Positions 40,598-49,799 of a stretch of 64,000 nt of DNA are shown piece by piece (position 1 is the first letter of the stretch; every line of letters starts with the position of its first letter). The notes beneath the pieces were generated by a model. That model saw nothing but the letters and a program-made list of their open reading frames with translations. It ran no database searches and had not been told where the DNA came from. This DNA is from FEB-12 sp964503315 (lineage in GTDB: Bacteria; Zixibacteria; MSB-5A5; GN15; FEB-12), in the NCBI GenBank assembly GCA_964503315.1, contig CAZCZL010000002.1, forward strand, positions 62,001 to 126,000, given 5' to 3'. A program made the position numbers and the translations under genes.

Positions 40598-42253
40598 CTA
40601 CTTCTTCCCCTTGCCGGACTCACGGCTACCGCTACTCGAGCGCGGAGCTGAGGACTTGGAGCCACCGCCCGAGTTGTTCGATCCGGATGATTTCTGCTTC
40701 ACCTCTCCGCTACCGCGATCTCCGCCGCTTCGCTGCTCACCACCGCGATTCCCGCTTTCACGGTTTTCCTGCCGCTGCTGCTCGACCTTGGTGGCCTCGC
40801 CTTTGGATTTCCGCTCGCCTTCTTTGCGGTTATCTACCGACCCACTTTTTTTACGATAGTAGTCGGACGACCCGCTGGGGCTGGACTCCTTGGAACGTTG
40901 CTTATCGACGGTCGATCCGCTGCTACCAGAATTTCCGGACGAACTCCGCTTGGTGGCGGTACCGTAGTTTCCACGATCACTGCCGGAACCAGTGTTGCCG
41001 GAGCGATAGCTGCCTCTGTCGACACTGCTCTTCTCGCCGTCAAAGCGGGAGTTGCTGGCGGTACGTTCAGACTTGCGGCGTTCCGCTGAACTTCCGATCG
41101 CCGACGACTCGTAGCCGCGATCAGTCTTGATCACAGCGCCACTGCCGCGCAGATGCTTTTTGGGGAGAGCGGCAAAATTGCTGCCATCCGGTTCAGTCGG
41201 CTTACTGCGCGTAATGCCGTTCTTCGGGTCGGCGGTCGTGCGGCTGACGACTGTGGTACGCTTCTTCACGACTTCGTTGTAGTTGGTATAGCCGGCCTTG
41301 ACCGGGTCGCGGTAGCCAACCACGCGCACTTCTTTGTATTTAGAATGGACTCCAGCGCGCGGACGGATCACCGTCTGGTTCAGCACTATCGTGTTATAGT
41401 GGCTGACATGCACGTAGTCCTCCCAGCAATAGCCGTAGTGGTCGTATACCGTAATAGTGCGCCATCCGACCAGGACGCGCGGGATATAGAGCGGCGCGCA
41501 GCCCCAGTAGATGCCGTCGATATAGATGCTGGCGCCCCACGGATAGTCGAAGTAGACATTACCGCAAACAGACCAGCTCGGATAGGTCGGGTAATAGACG
41601 GGGCGGAAATAGTCCTGCTCCCATTCGTTTACCCAGATCACTTCGCGATCGACCGCAAAGCGCTGATCCGGATACCGGTCAAAATAACGGCTCACGAGGT
41701 AATCCATGAACTCATCGCGATCCTCGCCATCGTCGCACCGGATCCCCGAACCGTTAAACCAATCAGGGATGGGGAATCGTTCGCGCGAGGCGATGATCTG
41801 TATGGTCTCAGAGCCTTCGGGACCGTCGACAACCAGATCGAAGTCGTCGTCAGCACCCGGCAGCGTGTAGGTCACACCGCCACGGCGCCACGGATTGTCG
41901 CCCGGCTGAGACGGGTAGAGCAGGTTGACCCGGCCGCGCGAATCAATTGACACCACCGCCACGTACGCGTCCTGGTTCAGACGATAGTGCATCTTGATAT
42001 TGTCGCCGATAAAGTACTCGTTGTCGCTCCGGTTCACCCAGATGTCGGCATCGAGATACCGGTCGACCCGGACATAGCCGGATTCGTAGCGGCTATCATC
42101 GTCGCGACTACGGTTATCGTACTCCGATTCGTAGTAGTCATCGCCACGATCGTCGGAGCGGTCACGCTGGACCTGCTGCTGAGCCAGGAGCGTACTCCCG
42201 GTCATCAGCATCGCCAGCACGACGGTCAGTATGGTTGCACCTTTGCGCCACAT
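40598..42253 (-). CDS. Secreted DUF4384 and PEGA-domain protein with Ser-rich tail
   Basis: This 551-residue protein starts at ATG 42253, with AAGGA about 9 nt upstream. A signal peptide (MWRKGATILTVVLAMLMTGS) precedes an Asp/Arg/Tyr-rich linker. The DUF4384 region (about 70-165) has YFIGDNIKMHYRLNQDAYVA and VVSIDSRGRVNLLYPSQPGD. A PEGA-like beta domain follows (about 225-285, GASIYIDGIYWGCAPLYIPR). The last ~170 residues are Ser/Gly/Lys/Arg-rich and low in complexity. It is probably a periplasmic or surface structural protein. It lies 11 bp after the FN3 lipoprotein gene. Confidence 0.75.
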   Translation of the reverse strand: MWRKGATILTVVLAMLMTGSTLLAQQQVQRDRSDDRGDDYYESEYDNRSRDDDSRYESGYVRVDRYLDADIWVNRSDNEYFIGDNIKMHYRLNQDAYVAVVSIDSRGRVNLLYPSQPGDNPWRRGGVTYTLPGADDDFDLVVDGPEGSETIQIIASRERFPIPDWFNGSGIRCDDGEDRDEFMDYLVSRYFDRYPDQRFAVDREVIWVNEWEQDYFRPVYYPTYPSWSVCGNVYFDYPWGASIYIDGIYWGCAPLYIPRVLVGWRTITVYDHYGYCWEDYVHVSHYNTIVLNQTVIRPRAGVHSKYKEVRVVGYRDPVKAGYTNYNEVVKKRTTVVSRTTADPKNGITRSKPTEPDGSNFAALPKKHLRGSGAVIKTDRGYESSAIGSSAERRKSERTASNSRFDGEKSSVDRGSYRSGNTGSGSDRGNYGTATKRSSSGNSGSSGSTVDKQRSKESSPSGSSDYYRKKSGSVDNRKEGERKSKGEATKVEQQRQENRESGNRGGEQRSGGDRGSGEVKQKSSGSNNSGGGSKSSAPRSSSGSRESGKGKK

Positions 42254-42264
42254 AGACACCATCC

Positions 42265-43137
42265 TTATTCAGAGCTGCGAGTCGAAATTGACTGCTTCTT
42301 CAAGTAGTTTGCGTTGTGCACCGGACGTTTCGCGTTGAGCGGTGCGATCAATTCAGGATTGCCAGTATCGGTCTGGTAACCCCAGTCGAAGGTCACCGCG
42401 CCGTTGCCGGCAATGGCGGTGATACGAACTTTCGCGTAGTTGTCATCCGCGGTCCAAACGACATAAGTATGGCCGACGATCGACTCGACATACCCAAGCT
42501 GCGACCAGCCATTCTGCGGCGCGTAGGTGATGTCGTCAAAGCCATCGGTGTATCCCATATCCTGAATATCCGTCTGGTCGTTGGCCGCGTTCAGATAGCT
42601 GATGCTGCCCGGGCGATCGACGACGATATCCGCGAGCGGATTGTTCATCGACACGCGCGCCTGCGCCGCGAAACTGAATCCGGCCAGACTGGTGTCGATC
42701 TCGATCGGGAAGAGTACCATCCCCTGGCCATCCGGGCGAGGGGTGTCGAATACATTCTCAGCCGACAGTTCAGACTCATAGCCGGCGGTATTGACTGATG
42801 TCACCGCGTAATAGTAGGTCACGCCGTTGGCTACATTGTTGTCGACAAAGCTATAGATGAGCAGGTCGAGATTCGGGTTCGGTTCTGCTTCGACCGAACC
42901 GATCTCGACAAACCCGGTCGTTTCGTTCAACGAACGATAGACCACATATTCAGCGATATTGCTTTCGTACGGCCCATTCCACCAGATCGTCACCTGGCCA
43001 TCACCAGTGACCGAATAGACCCCTTGCGGAGGGGCTGGCTCATAGATCACAGTCGTGGGGTTATCATCATCGTCGCATCCCCCGATCACGAACGGGACGA
43101 CAGCGACCAAAAGGAGTGTCAGCATCAGTTTTCGCAT
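42265..43137 (-). CDS. Lipoprotein with fibronectin type III domain
   Basis: This 290-residue lipoprotein has the lipobox VIGGC near residue 21, followed by DDDD, and GGAG 6 nt upstream of ATG 43137. A fibronectin type III domain spans about 35-130 (SVTGDGQVTIWWNGPYESNI; AEYVVYRSLNE; VTYYYAVTSVNTAGYESELS). The remaining 150 residues form a beta-rich domain I do not recognise (GYVESIVGHTYVVWTADDNY). It is exported and lipid-anchored, possibly surface-exposed. It starts a three-gene run, downstream of a candidate sigma54 promoter. Confidence 0.8.
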   Translation of the reverse strand: MRKLMLTLLLVAVVPFVIGGCDDDDNPTTVIYEPAPPQGVYSVTGDGQVTIWWNGPYESNIAEYVVYRSLNETTGFVEIGSVEAEPNPNLDLLIYSFVDNNVANGVTYYYAVTSVNTAGYESELSAENVFDTPRPDGQGMVLFPIEIDTSLAGFSFAAQARVSMNNPLADIVVDRPGSISYLNAANDQTDIQDMGYTDGFDDITYAPQNGWSQLGYVESIVGHTYVVWTADDNYAKVRITAIAGNGAVTFDWGYQTDTGNPELIAPLNAKRPVHNANYLKKQSISTRSSE

Positions 43138-43173
43138 AAGTGACTCCGTATTTCCTTTCCTTTGACCAAGTAG

Positions 43174-43193
43174 TAATCAAGGGGCGTGCCGAA
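43174..43193 (-). promoter_or_regulatory. Candidate sigma54 promoter for the FN3 lipoprotein run
   Basis: On the minus strand CGGCACGCCCCTTGAT resembles the -24/-12 consensus TGGCACG-N4-TTGCW, with the GG and the 10-nt spacing kept. The -12 element reads GA instead of GC. It lies about 40 bp upstream of ATG 43137 and beside a sigma54-activator gene. Confidence 0.35.
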
Positions 43194-43258
43194 CAACATA
43201 ACATATTGGGCCGCAACAATATAAATGGCGCGCTTGGACTTCTTAGAGATGGAGATGT

Positions 43259-43273
43259 GCACAAATTTTGTGC
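43259..43273. promoter_or_regulatory. Inverted repeat, candidate activator binding site
   Basis: GCACAAA-T-TTTGTGC is a perfect 7-1-7 inverted repeat about 70-80 bp upstream of the sigma54-like promoter at 43174-43193. That is the usual place for an enhancer site of an NtrC-type activator. Confidence 0.45.
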
Positions 43274-43304
43274 GGTAAAGGAGTTACAGCCCAAGAATTG
43301 GGCG

Positions 43305-44654
43305 TCAGGTCCGTTCGAGCTTGTACTCTTTGATCTTGTTATGGAGCGTATTTCTATGGACTCCGAGGAGTTCGGCCGCCTGGGCAATATTCCAAGCAGT
43401 CGTTTCCAGGGTCCGCAAAATGTGGTCGCGTTCGACCTCTTCCAAAGTGCGCGGAGCACCTGAATGAGGTTCCGGCTGAGAGGCTGTCAATCCAGTCAAG
43501 TCGGCGGCCGAGATGGTTCTTCCTGATGCTACGACTACCGCCCGCTCTATGATATTTTCCAACTCGCGAACATTGCCCGGCCAGGCATATCGCGACAACA
43601 TGGTTGCGGCTTCGGGACTGAAGGTTGTCACCTCTTTGCCAAGACGTCGTGAAGACCGCTGGAGAAAGGTCTTTGCAAGAATCAGTATATCTCCACCTCG
43701 TTCTCGAAGCGGGGGGATAGTCACGCGAATGACATTGAGCCTGTAGAAGAGATCCTCGCGGAACTTTCCTTCTTTCACCATTCCTTCAAGGTCGCGATTG
43801 GTCGCCGCAATCAATCTGAAGTCGAGCGATATTTCCTTGACCGCGCCGAGGCGCTGGATCCTGCGGTCTTCCAGCACGCGCAGAAGTTTCACCTGCATGG
43901 CGAGAGGCATCTCGCCTATCTCGTCGAGAAAGAGAGTGCCGCCATCGGCCAACTCCATTCGCCCCTGTTTGGGTTTGTCCGCGCCGGTGAAGGCCCCTCT
44001 TTCGTATCCAAACAGCTCGGCCTCTAAGAGTGTCTCGGGGAACGCGGCGCAATTGATGGCGACCAGGCGTTTTTCGGCTCTGCCGGAGAGGGCATGTATT
44101 TCGCGCGCGACCAGTTCTTTGCCGGTGCCTGATGCGCCAGTGACAAGCACGGTAGCATCACGCGGAGCGACCAATGCGATCAGCTCTTTGACTTTCCGGA
44201 TAGCGGGGGATTCACCGATCAGTTCTGAATTCGGAAATGCTTCCGCTATGCGCTCGGTCATGACGGCATGTTCGACGATCAGTTGATTCTGCGCCGCCGC
44301 CTTTTCGAGTTTGACGAGCAATTCTTCGAGATCTTCGACCGGCTTGGTCAGGTAATCGTAGGCGCCAGCCCGCATCGCGGCGACCGCGGTTTCGACCGAT
44401 CCGAACGCGGTCAGGACCATCACCTGAATGAACGGATTGAGTTCTTTGAGTTTGCCGAGCAGTTCTAAACCGGACATCCCGGGCATCTTCATATCAATGA
44501 TGGCAAGTGGCGCAAAGATACCGGCGTATTTCTCGAGCGCTTCTTCTCCCCCGGCGGCTGTGGAGACCTCGAAATTTCGCCGGCTCAGGAATCCGGAGAG
44601 TAGTTCTCGCTGCTGTGCTTCGTCATCGACGACGAGTATCCTGGTCGGCTTCAT
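43305..44654 (-). CDS. Sigma54-dependent response regulator (NtrC family)
   Basis: This 449-residue activator has a receiver domain (phospho-acceptor D54 in LAIIDMKMPG), an AAA+ domain and a Fis-type helix-turn-helix. The AAA+ domain holds Walker A VTGASGTGKE, the sigma54 contact GAFTGA in GYERGAFTGADKPK, and Walker B GGTLFLDEIGEM. The C-terminus reads WNIAQAAELLGVHRNTLHNK. All elements needed for open-complex formation with sigma54 are intact. No kinase gene is adjacent; the NtrB-like kinase at 30937-32757 is one candidate. rpoN is not in the window. Confidence 0.95.
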   Translation of the reverse strand: MKPTRILVVDDEAQQRELLSGFLSRRNFEVSTAAGGEEALEKYAGIFAPLAIIDMKMPGMSGLELLGKLKELNPFIQVMVLTAFGSVETAVAAMRAGAYDYLTKPVEDLEELLVKLEKAAAQNQLIVEHAVMTERIAEAFPNSELIGESPAIRKVKELIALVAPRDATVLVTGASGTGKELVAREIHALSGRAEKRLVAINCAAFPETLLEAELFGYERGAFTGADKPKQGRMELADGGTLFLDEIGEMPLAMQVKLLRVLEDRRIQRLGAVKEISLDFRLIAATNRDLEGMVKEGKFREDLFYRLNVIRVTIPPLRERGGDILILAKTFLQRSSRRLGKEVTTFSPEAATMLSRYAWPGNVRELENIIERAVVVASGRTISAADLTGLTASQPEPHSGAPRTLEEVERDHILRTLETTAWNIAQAAELLGVHRNTLHNKIKEYKLERT

Positions 44655-44693
44655 TTGGTAATGGTACCATCAGCGCAGTACATTCTCAACCAG

Positions 44694-44721
44694 AAAAAAA
44701 ACCCGCCAGGTGGCGGGTTTT
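44694..44721 (-). terminator. Terminator between the barrel gene and the NtrC-type gene
   Basis: AAAACCCGCC pairs with GGCGGGTTTT around AGGT. On the minus strand it runs into a T-tract, ending the 44744-45400 transcript before the regulator gene. Confidence 0.85.
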
Positions 44722-44743
44722 GACAGGTCTATGGTCGGCGAGA

Positions 44744-45400
44744 TCACTCACCGGAGCCGAACAGGAGGTGGATACCAACGCGAAGGTCGATAGTACCATA
44801 GCCATCCTTCAGTTCATATTCATTACCGCCGAAATCGCCTTTTGAGCCTGAAGCGAACGCCTGGTGGTAGTCGGCCTGCAGGAAGAAACCGCTGTAATCG
44901 GACGTGTAGTAGAACAGCCCAGCACCCAGTCCGGCAGAGAATGACGGGTCGAATTCAAGCTCGGTCAGCTTGAGCGAGGCATTGTCGGTGACCTCGGTTG
45001 CCAGATTCGGGAAATCCAGACCGGCGCGGACGTGCGCATATGGGACCAGATTGCTGTTGCTGGGGAAATAATACCGCAGGTAAACATTGGGACGATAGAC
45101 TTTGTGGGTGAGCGTAATAAGCTCATTGTCCGTATCGATATCATACTGGCCGTATGAGAATCCAACACCCAGGGTGATCTGCGGGCTCAGAAAGACACCA
45201 AAATCAACAGCGCCGGTCAGCCCGGTCTTGGCGCCCAGAGTGTCACTGTAGTCTTTGATGCCGCCGGTCGGAATTGACAGGCCGCCATAAAAGTTCAGTT
45301 CAAGATTGTCCTTCTCTTCTTCCGCCTCGTCCTGTGCGAACAGCGCGGCAGGGACCAACAGCAGTGAGGCAAGGGCCAGAACCAAGAGAGATCGTTTCAT
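44744..45400 (-). CDS. Outer-membrane beta-barrel protein (OmpW/porin-family size)
   Basis: This 218-residue protein starts at ATG 45400, with GAGGA at 8 nt. A signal peptide (MKRSLLVLALASLLLVPAAL...FAQ) is followed by an acidic stretch and about eight amphipathic strands (LELNFYGGLSIPTGG; ITLGVGFSYGQYDID; GFFLQADYHQAFASG; TIDLRVGIHLLFG). This fits an eight-stranded barrel of the OmpW/OprF-N-like class. The substrate is unknown. It stands alone, between two terminators. Confidence 0.8.
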   Translation of the reverse strand: MKRSLLVLALASLLLVPAALFAQDEAEEEKDNLELNFYGGLSIPTGGIKDYSDTLGAKTGLTGAVDFGVFLSPQITLGVGFSYGQYDIDTDNELITLTHKVYRPNVYLRYYFPSNSNLVPYAHVRAGLDFPNLATEVTDNASLKLTELEFDPSFSAGLGAGLFYYTSDYSGFFLQADYHQAFASGSKGDFGGNEYELKDGYGTIDLRVGIHLLFGSGE

Positions 45401-45540
45401 CGCAACATCCTCAAATACTATGACTAATCAATACAATTCACGTTCAGTATGCTGCCTTCGAGGGCACTAAAAACGAGCGTCAAAGATACGTTACCACCAG
45501 ACGGCTGTCAACTGGGTTTGTGCAGTGCGAAATGGGCAAG

Positions 45541-45572
45541 AAAAAGGCGCCGAACCACTTGGTTGGGCGCCT
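45541..45572 (-). terminator. Rho-independent terminator of the carboxypeptidase gene
   Basis: AGGCGCC pairs with GGCGCCT, with an inner ACC/GGT stem. On the minus strand it is followed by TTTTTCTT. It lies 19 bp past the stop at 45591. Confidence 0.8.
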
Positions 45573-45590
45573 CAAAAAGCTCGAATACCG

Positions 45591-47747
45591 TCACGGGCAG
45601 GTGGGGGCTGGGACCTGTCCAAGAATGTGTGATATCATGAGCGAGAGATCACTGAGATCCACTTGCCCCGTACAATTCAGATTGCCCGCGGCCGCCGGTT
45701 CCGGCAGCGGAATGAGACCGAGAATATACGAGATCATGATGCTCAGGTCAGAGAGATCGATATGCGTATCGCCATTCAGATCGCCGATCACCATCTGCTG
45801 ATAGACAGTGGTCATGACGTAGGTGGAGATTCGGCTCTCCTGGTTGTCCACATCCTTGCCGATCACCCGATACCAATGTGAGCCGGTGGGGTGAGAACTG
45901 AAGGTGTACGAAGTATCCGCTATTCCAGCGGCGACCATCGTTTCGCTCCCGAACATATCGACATTCTCAATGTCGTCGATGTATACGCCTTCGTTCAGGG
46001 TGTACGAATCGGTAAATTGCGTCAGACGAATAAAAATCTCTTTGTTCACATACGGTGATAAGTCATACGCCACGCGCACCCATCCGCCGGAGGAACCGGT
46101 GATGCCGTTCCCCAGATTCAGATTGTTCGGGTCGCTGTTTGTTGTCCGACTACAAGGCAGATTTATGAAGTCGAAGCCGCCATCGATGGAGATCTGAGCA
46201 TAAAAGTAGTCCCAGTCGGTTTCGAGATTGTACCAGATCCAAAAAACAAGGGAATCGTTCGCCGGTACTTTGTAGGGAGTCTGCGACAGCAGCCAATGGT
46301 GAGCTTTGTTCTGGTTCTGGGAATGCCATGAATTTGGCGGCGTATGCGCCCGGATGGCCGAAAGCGCCATCTTCTCCTTCGCCCAATACCCGTTATCCGA
46401 CGTCGCAATATCCGTAACCGTCTGTTTGTTGGTCAATTCAAACAATTTGTAACTGACCGGCTGGTTGATGGAGTCATCGGTATGCCAGCTTACGGTGAAA
46501 TCCTGGCCCACTGAGTCCGGTACCGAGAGCAACGAACGCGCAGGCGGTCCGAGCCGCAGCGGGTTATCCGCGATCTTTGCCAGGAAGAGATTCGGCTGAA
46601 GGTTTTCCGCTTCGAGTACTGGAATGCGCGTTGGAGCCGGCCAGAAACCATCGATACTCCCGCCGATCTCCGTCGTCAAGGAAACGAATCTCGGTTTGGA
46701 AATCGTGTCGCCCCACATCCAGTCATCGGCGGCGCCGTTGGTCGGGTAGAGAGTCCAACTGACATCGGGAGCGTAGCCATTATACTGCGCCAGTGAGTCG
46801 CCCAAGTTCGCGAAGAAATCTTCCTGGTGCGTGAATACTCGGTCATACCCGTATGGCCAGATGAACAGATTCGAATACGAGTGGATGTTGTTGCAGACGG
46901 AAAAATCGCGCGATATTACAAAATCGCGAAGGACCTGAGTCTCGACCTCAGAGAACGCGGAGGGGCCGCGATAGACATCGCTGCCGGTGCTCGGCGATGA
47001 TCCAATGTCATCATATCCCCACTTGAACCCAAAATTGCGGTTGAGGTCAATGCCTATATTGGCACCTGTCGGGCGACGGTTCTTACGCCAGAGACCGCCG
47101 CCGTCCAGATTGGTCAATTCATTGTAAATGACTCCATCTGGATTTACCACCGGCATGAAGAATAACTCGCGATTGTTGACAATATCCGTCGCTTCCTGAT
47201 CCGTGCCATAATTGGCGACCAAGTATTTGAGGACAGTGAGGAGGGCCGCGGCGCCGGCAGGTTCACGCGCGTGGATATAGCTGTTGTAGAAAACCTCCGG
47301 TTCATCTTCATCTACATTGGGATTGTCTGAGACTTTGACTACCCAGATATCTTCCCCTTCATATGTTTGCCCCACCGAGAACTTGGCGGTCATGATGTTC
47401 GGGTTGGCGGCAGAGAGTGAATCCAGGAGCGCCACGATCTGGGCGAAAGTCCTGAATCCTCCGTTAGGGACCGCGGCACGGGTGGCATAAAATTCGGCCA
47501 TATCCTCCTGTTCCACCTGGTATGGAATCCCCAGGTGCTGGAGTTTGGCGCGGTCATCACCATGTGCCAAAATCGCGAAGCGGACTCCCTCGACCTCGAT
47601 AATGTCGAGCCCCAGACTGACCATATCGAGGTATTGTGCTTTGGTGATGTTGTCGACGATGATCTTCGCGACAGGGGCTTGGGAAGCGGCATTGGCTCCC
47701 GCGACGACGAAAAGTGCGATCAGACAGATAGCAATCGAGCGATACAT
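45591..47747 (-). CDS. Secreted M14 zinc carboxypeptidase with dockerin-type repeats
   Basis: This 718-residue protein starts at ATG 47747, with AAGGAG upstream and a signal peptide (MYRSIAICLIALFVVAGANA). The M14 catalytic domain has zinc ligands H159 and E162 (YIHAREPAG) and H289 (NNIHSYSN), the DLNRNFGFKW motif, and general base E360 (TTEIGG). A middle region with beta-sandwich character (about 430-640) includes SWHSQNQNKAHHWLLSQTPY. The last 65 residues hold two dockerin-like repeats (DLNGDTHIDLSDLSIMISYI; LNCTGQVDLSDLSLMISHIL), closely similar to those of the 265-2286 peptidase. A secreted carboxypeptidase is expected; the attachment partner is unknown. Confidence 0.88.
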   Translation of the reverse strand: MYRSIAICLIALFVVAGANAASQAPVAKIIVDNITKAQYLDMVSLGLDIIEVEGVRFAILAHGDDRAKLQHLGIPYQVEQEDMAEFYATRAAVPNGGFRTFAQIVALLDSLSAANPNIMTAKFSVGQTYEGEDIWVVKVSDNPNVDEDEPEVFYNSYIHAREPAGAAALLTVLKYLVANYGTDQEATDIVNNRELFFMPVVNPDGVIYNELTNLDGGGLWRKNRRPTGANIGIDLNRNFGFKWGYDDIGSSPSTGSDVYRGPSAFSEVETQVLRDFVISRDFSVCNNIHSYSNLFIWPYGYDRVFTHQEDFFANLGDSLAQYNGYAPDVSWTLYPTNGAADDWMWGDTISKPRFVSLTTEIGGSIDGFWPAPTRIPVLEAENLQPNLFLAKIADNPLRLGPPARSLLSVPDSVGQDFTVSWHTDDSINQPVSYKLFELTNKQTVTDIATSDNGYWAKEKMALSAIRAHTPPNSWHSQNQNKAHHWLLSQTPYKVPANDSLVFWIWYNLETDWDYFYAQISIDGGFDFINLPCSRTTNSDPNNLNLGNGITGSSGGWVRVAYDLSPYVNKEIFIRLTQFTDSYTLNEGVYIDDIENVDMFGSETMVAAGIADTSYTFSSHPTGSHWYRVIGKDVDNQESRISTYVMTTVYQQMVIGDLNGDTHIDLSDLSIMISYILGLIPLPEPAAAGNLNCTGQVDLSDLSLMISHILGQVPAPTCP

Positions 47748-47918
47748 GCCAACTCCTTCATGTGGAAAGTCGCTTTGCCAGCGCAGTACAGGTTCCGCCG
47801 GCCATGTGAGGGAAAGGAGATGGCCGATGGTAAGTATCTTCTTATAAGATAATGGATTCCCTGATTTGGGCAACCGCTTTTTGCGGCAGGTTATGCATTA
47901 GTCCGTTCAAAAAACCGG

Positions 47919-47948
47919 TTGCCCATACCGGCGGGCGGAGTGTAGATT
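47919..47948 (+). promoter_or_regulatory. Sigma70-type promoter of purDE
   Basis: TTGCCC (47919-47924), 18 nt, TAGATT (47943-47948), giving a start near 47955, about 24 nt before the purD ATG. The gap 47748-47978 also holds the palindrome TCTTATAAGA (47840-47849). No purine riboswitch is seen. Confidence 0.5.
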
Positions 47949-47978
47949 AGCGGTTTCTCGGAGATATGGACTAAGCAT

Positions 47979-49268
47979 ATGAATGTACTGGTGATAGGCT
48001 CAGGCGGGCGCGAGCACGCGCTCATCTGGAAACTCAAGCAATCCAAGAAGGTTGACAAGATCTTCTGCGCTCCCGGCAACGGCGGCATCTCGCAGATAGC
48101 GAAGTGCGTCAATATCAAGGCCGATGCTACCCGCAGTCTGATCGAGTTCGCCCAACGCAATAAGATCGACCTGACGGTTGTAGGCCCCGAACAGCCGCTT
48201 TCGGTTGGGGTAGTAGACGACTTCCAGCGCAGAAAGCTCCGGATATTCGGCCCAGACAAGAAGGCTGCTCAGTTGGAAAGCTCCAAGGTCTTCTCCAAAG
48301 AGTTCATGCGGCAATATCATATTCCGACCGCGCCATTCAGGGTTTTCACCTCCTTCGCGGAAGCTGTTGGGTTCTGCAATTCCGCTGAATTCCCGCTGGT
48401 GATCAAGGCCGATGGCCTTGCCGCGGGAAAGGGTGTCGCGGTTGTCAAGGATATCGCCCAAGCGACTGCCGCTCTTGAAGAAATGATGATGAAGAAGATC
48501 TTTGGAAAAGCGGGCGAACGGATCGTTATCGAATCCTTCCTCGCCGGAACCGAGGTCTCCATCATGGCGGTCACCGACGGCAAGGTGATCATTCCGCTAT
48601 TGCCAAGCCAAGACCACAAGCGTGCATTTGACAATGACCGCGGCCCCAACACCGGTGGCATGGGGGCATATTGCCCGGTCGACTTCATCACGCCGGACAT
48701 CCTGGAACAGGTAATGGAACATATCCTCCTTCCGACGATTAATGGTCTGAGAAGTGAGGGTATCACGTACACCGGCGTTTTGTACGCCGGACTGATGTTG
48801 ACCGAGGCCGGACCCAAGGTGCTTGAATTCAACTGTCGTTTCGGCGACCCTGAGACGCAGGTAGTATTACCGATGATGAAATCGGATCTCGTGGATGTCA
48901 TGATGGCCGTAGTAGATGGGAAAGTGGGGAACCTGGCGAAGCTTGAGTGGCGAAAGGGAGCCGCCGCGTGCGTGATCATGGCTTCGAAAGGATACCCCGG
49001 GAATTACCGAAAGGGAATCCCGATCAACGGACTGGACAGCATCAAAGATAACAATTCGCCGGTTTTTCACGCCGGAACAAAGCGTGAGAACGGACGATAT
49101 TTTACGACTGGCGGTAGAGTCCTGGGGGTCACCGGGATCGATGCCGACCTGCGAAGCGCGATTGACCGCGCCTATGGTACAGTGAAGAAGATACGATTCG
49201 ACGGCGCCATGTTTCGTCGAGATATCGGCGCAAAAGCCTTCCCTCAAAAAGCGGAGACTTCAAAGTAA
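47979..49268 (+). CDS. purD: Phosphoribosylamine-glycine ligase
   Basis: This 429-residue ATP-grasp enzyme makes glycinamide ribonucleotide in purine synthesis. It starts MNVLVIGSGGREHALIWKLK, the family N-terminus. It has FPLVIKADGLAAGKGVAVVK in the ATP-grasp fold, DHKRAFDNDRGPNTGGMGAY, and EFNCRFGDPETQVVLPMM. Length is normal. It is followed by purE after 2 bp. Confidence 0.96.
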   Translation: MNVLVIGSGGREHALIWKLKQSKKVDKIFCAPGNGGISQIAKCVNIKADATRSLIEFAQRNKIDLTVVGPEQPLSVGVVDDFQRRKLRIFGPDKKAAQLESSKVFSKEFMRQYHIPTAPFRVFTSFAEAVGFCNSAEFPLVIKADGLAAGKGVAVVKDIAQATAALEEMMMKKIFGKAGERIVIESFLAGTEVSIMAVTDGKVIIPLLPSQDHKRAFDNDRGPNTGGMGAYCPVDFITPDILEQVMEHILLPTINGLRSEGITYTGVLYAGLMLTEAGPKVLEFNCRFGDPETQVVLPMMKSDLVDVMMAVVDGKVGNLAKLEWRKGAAACVIMASKGYPGNYRKGIPINGLDSIKDNNSPVFHAGTKRENGRYFTTGGRVLGVTGIDADLRSAIDRAYGTVKKIRFDGAMFRRDIGAKAFPQKAETSK

Positions 49269-49270
49269 TT

Positions 49271-49717
49271 ATGCCAAAAGTATTGATCGTAGTCGGGTCC
49301 AAATCGGATCTCGAATTCGCGGAAACCTGCAAAACAGAACTGGGCAAGCTCGCCATAGAAGGGACGATCGAGGTCTCTTCGGCACATCGCAACCCGGAAC
49401 GCACTTCAGACCTGACCTCACGTGCCGCTGAGCGCGGCTTTGAAGTTATCGTGGCGATGGCGGGGCTTTCGGCGGCATTGCCGGGTGTAGCGGCCGCTCA
49501 CTCGCTCCTGCCGGTGATAGGCGTACCGCTCCCGGCCGCGCTCAACGGCCTCGATGCTCTACTTTCCGTGACACAGATGCCTCCGGGGATTCCGGTCGCC
49601 GGAGTCGCGATCGGCAGTCCGGGCGCGAAAAACGCGGCGATCCTCGCTGGCCGGATTCTCGCACTCAAGTATCCCGAGGTAAAGTCCGCGCTCGTGGCTC
49701 ACCGCAAGTCGCTCTAA
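49271..49717 (+). CDS. purE: N5-carboxyaminoimidazole ribonucleotide mutase
   Basis: This 148-residue class I PurE rearranges N5-CAIR to CAIR. It has VVGSKSDLEFAETCKTELGK at the start, the substrate loop SAHRNPERTSDL (catalytic His) and MAGLSAALPGVAAAHSLLPV, followed by IGVPLPAALNGLDALLSVTQ. It is slightly short at the C-terminus but complete. It is co-transcribed with purD. Confidence 0.95.
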   Translation: MPKVLIVVGSKSDLEFAETCKTELGKLAIEGTIEVSSAHRNPERTSDLTSRAAERGFEVIVAMAGLSAALPGVAAAHSLLPVIGVPLPAALNGLDALLSVTQMPPGIPVAGVAIGSPGAKNAAILAGRILALKYPEVKSALVAHRKSL

Positions 49718-49799
49718 TACAGCGACATTTGACCACGGGAACATGGGTCCTGTCCAATTGTACAACAACCATATGATCATTTAAACTGAAGGAGAATGC

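Noticed and set aside
40843..41150. DNA tandem repeat or CRISPR-like array in the Ser/Gly-rich region
   Set aside because: The repetition is at the level of amino-acid composition (Ser, Gly, Arg, Lys); there is no fixed repeat-spacer unit.
41153..41950. Plus-strand frame of 265 codons opposite the DUF4384/PEGA gene
   Set aside because: The Val/Ala/Arg-rich product is typical of an antisense shadow; the minus-strand gene has signal peptide and domains.
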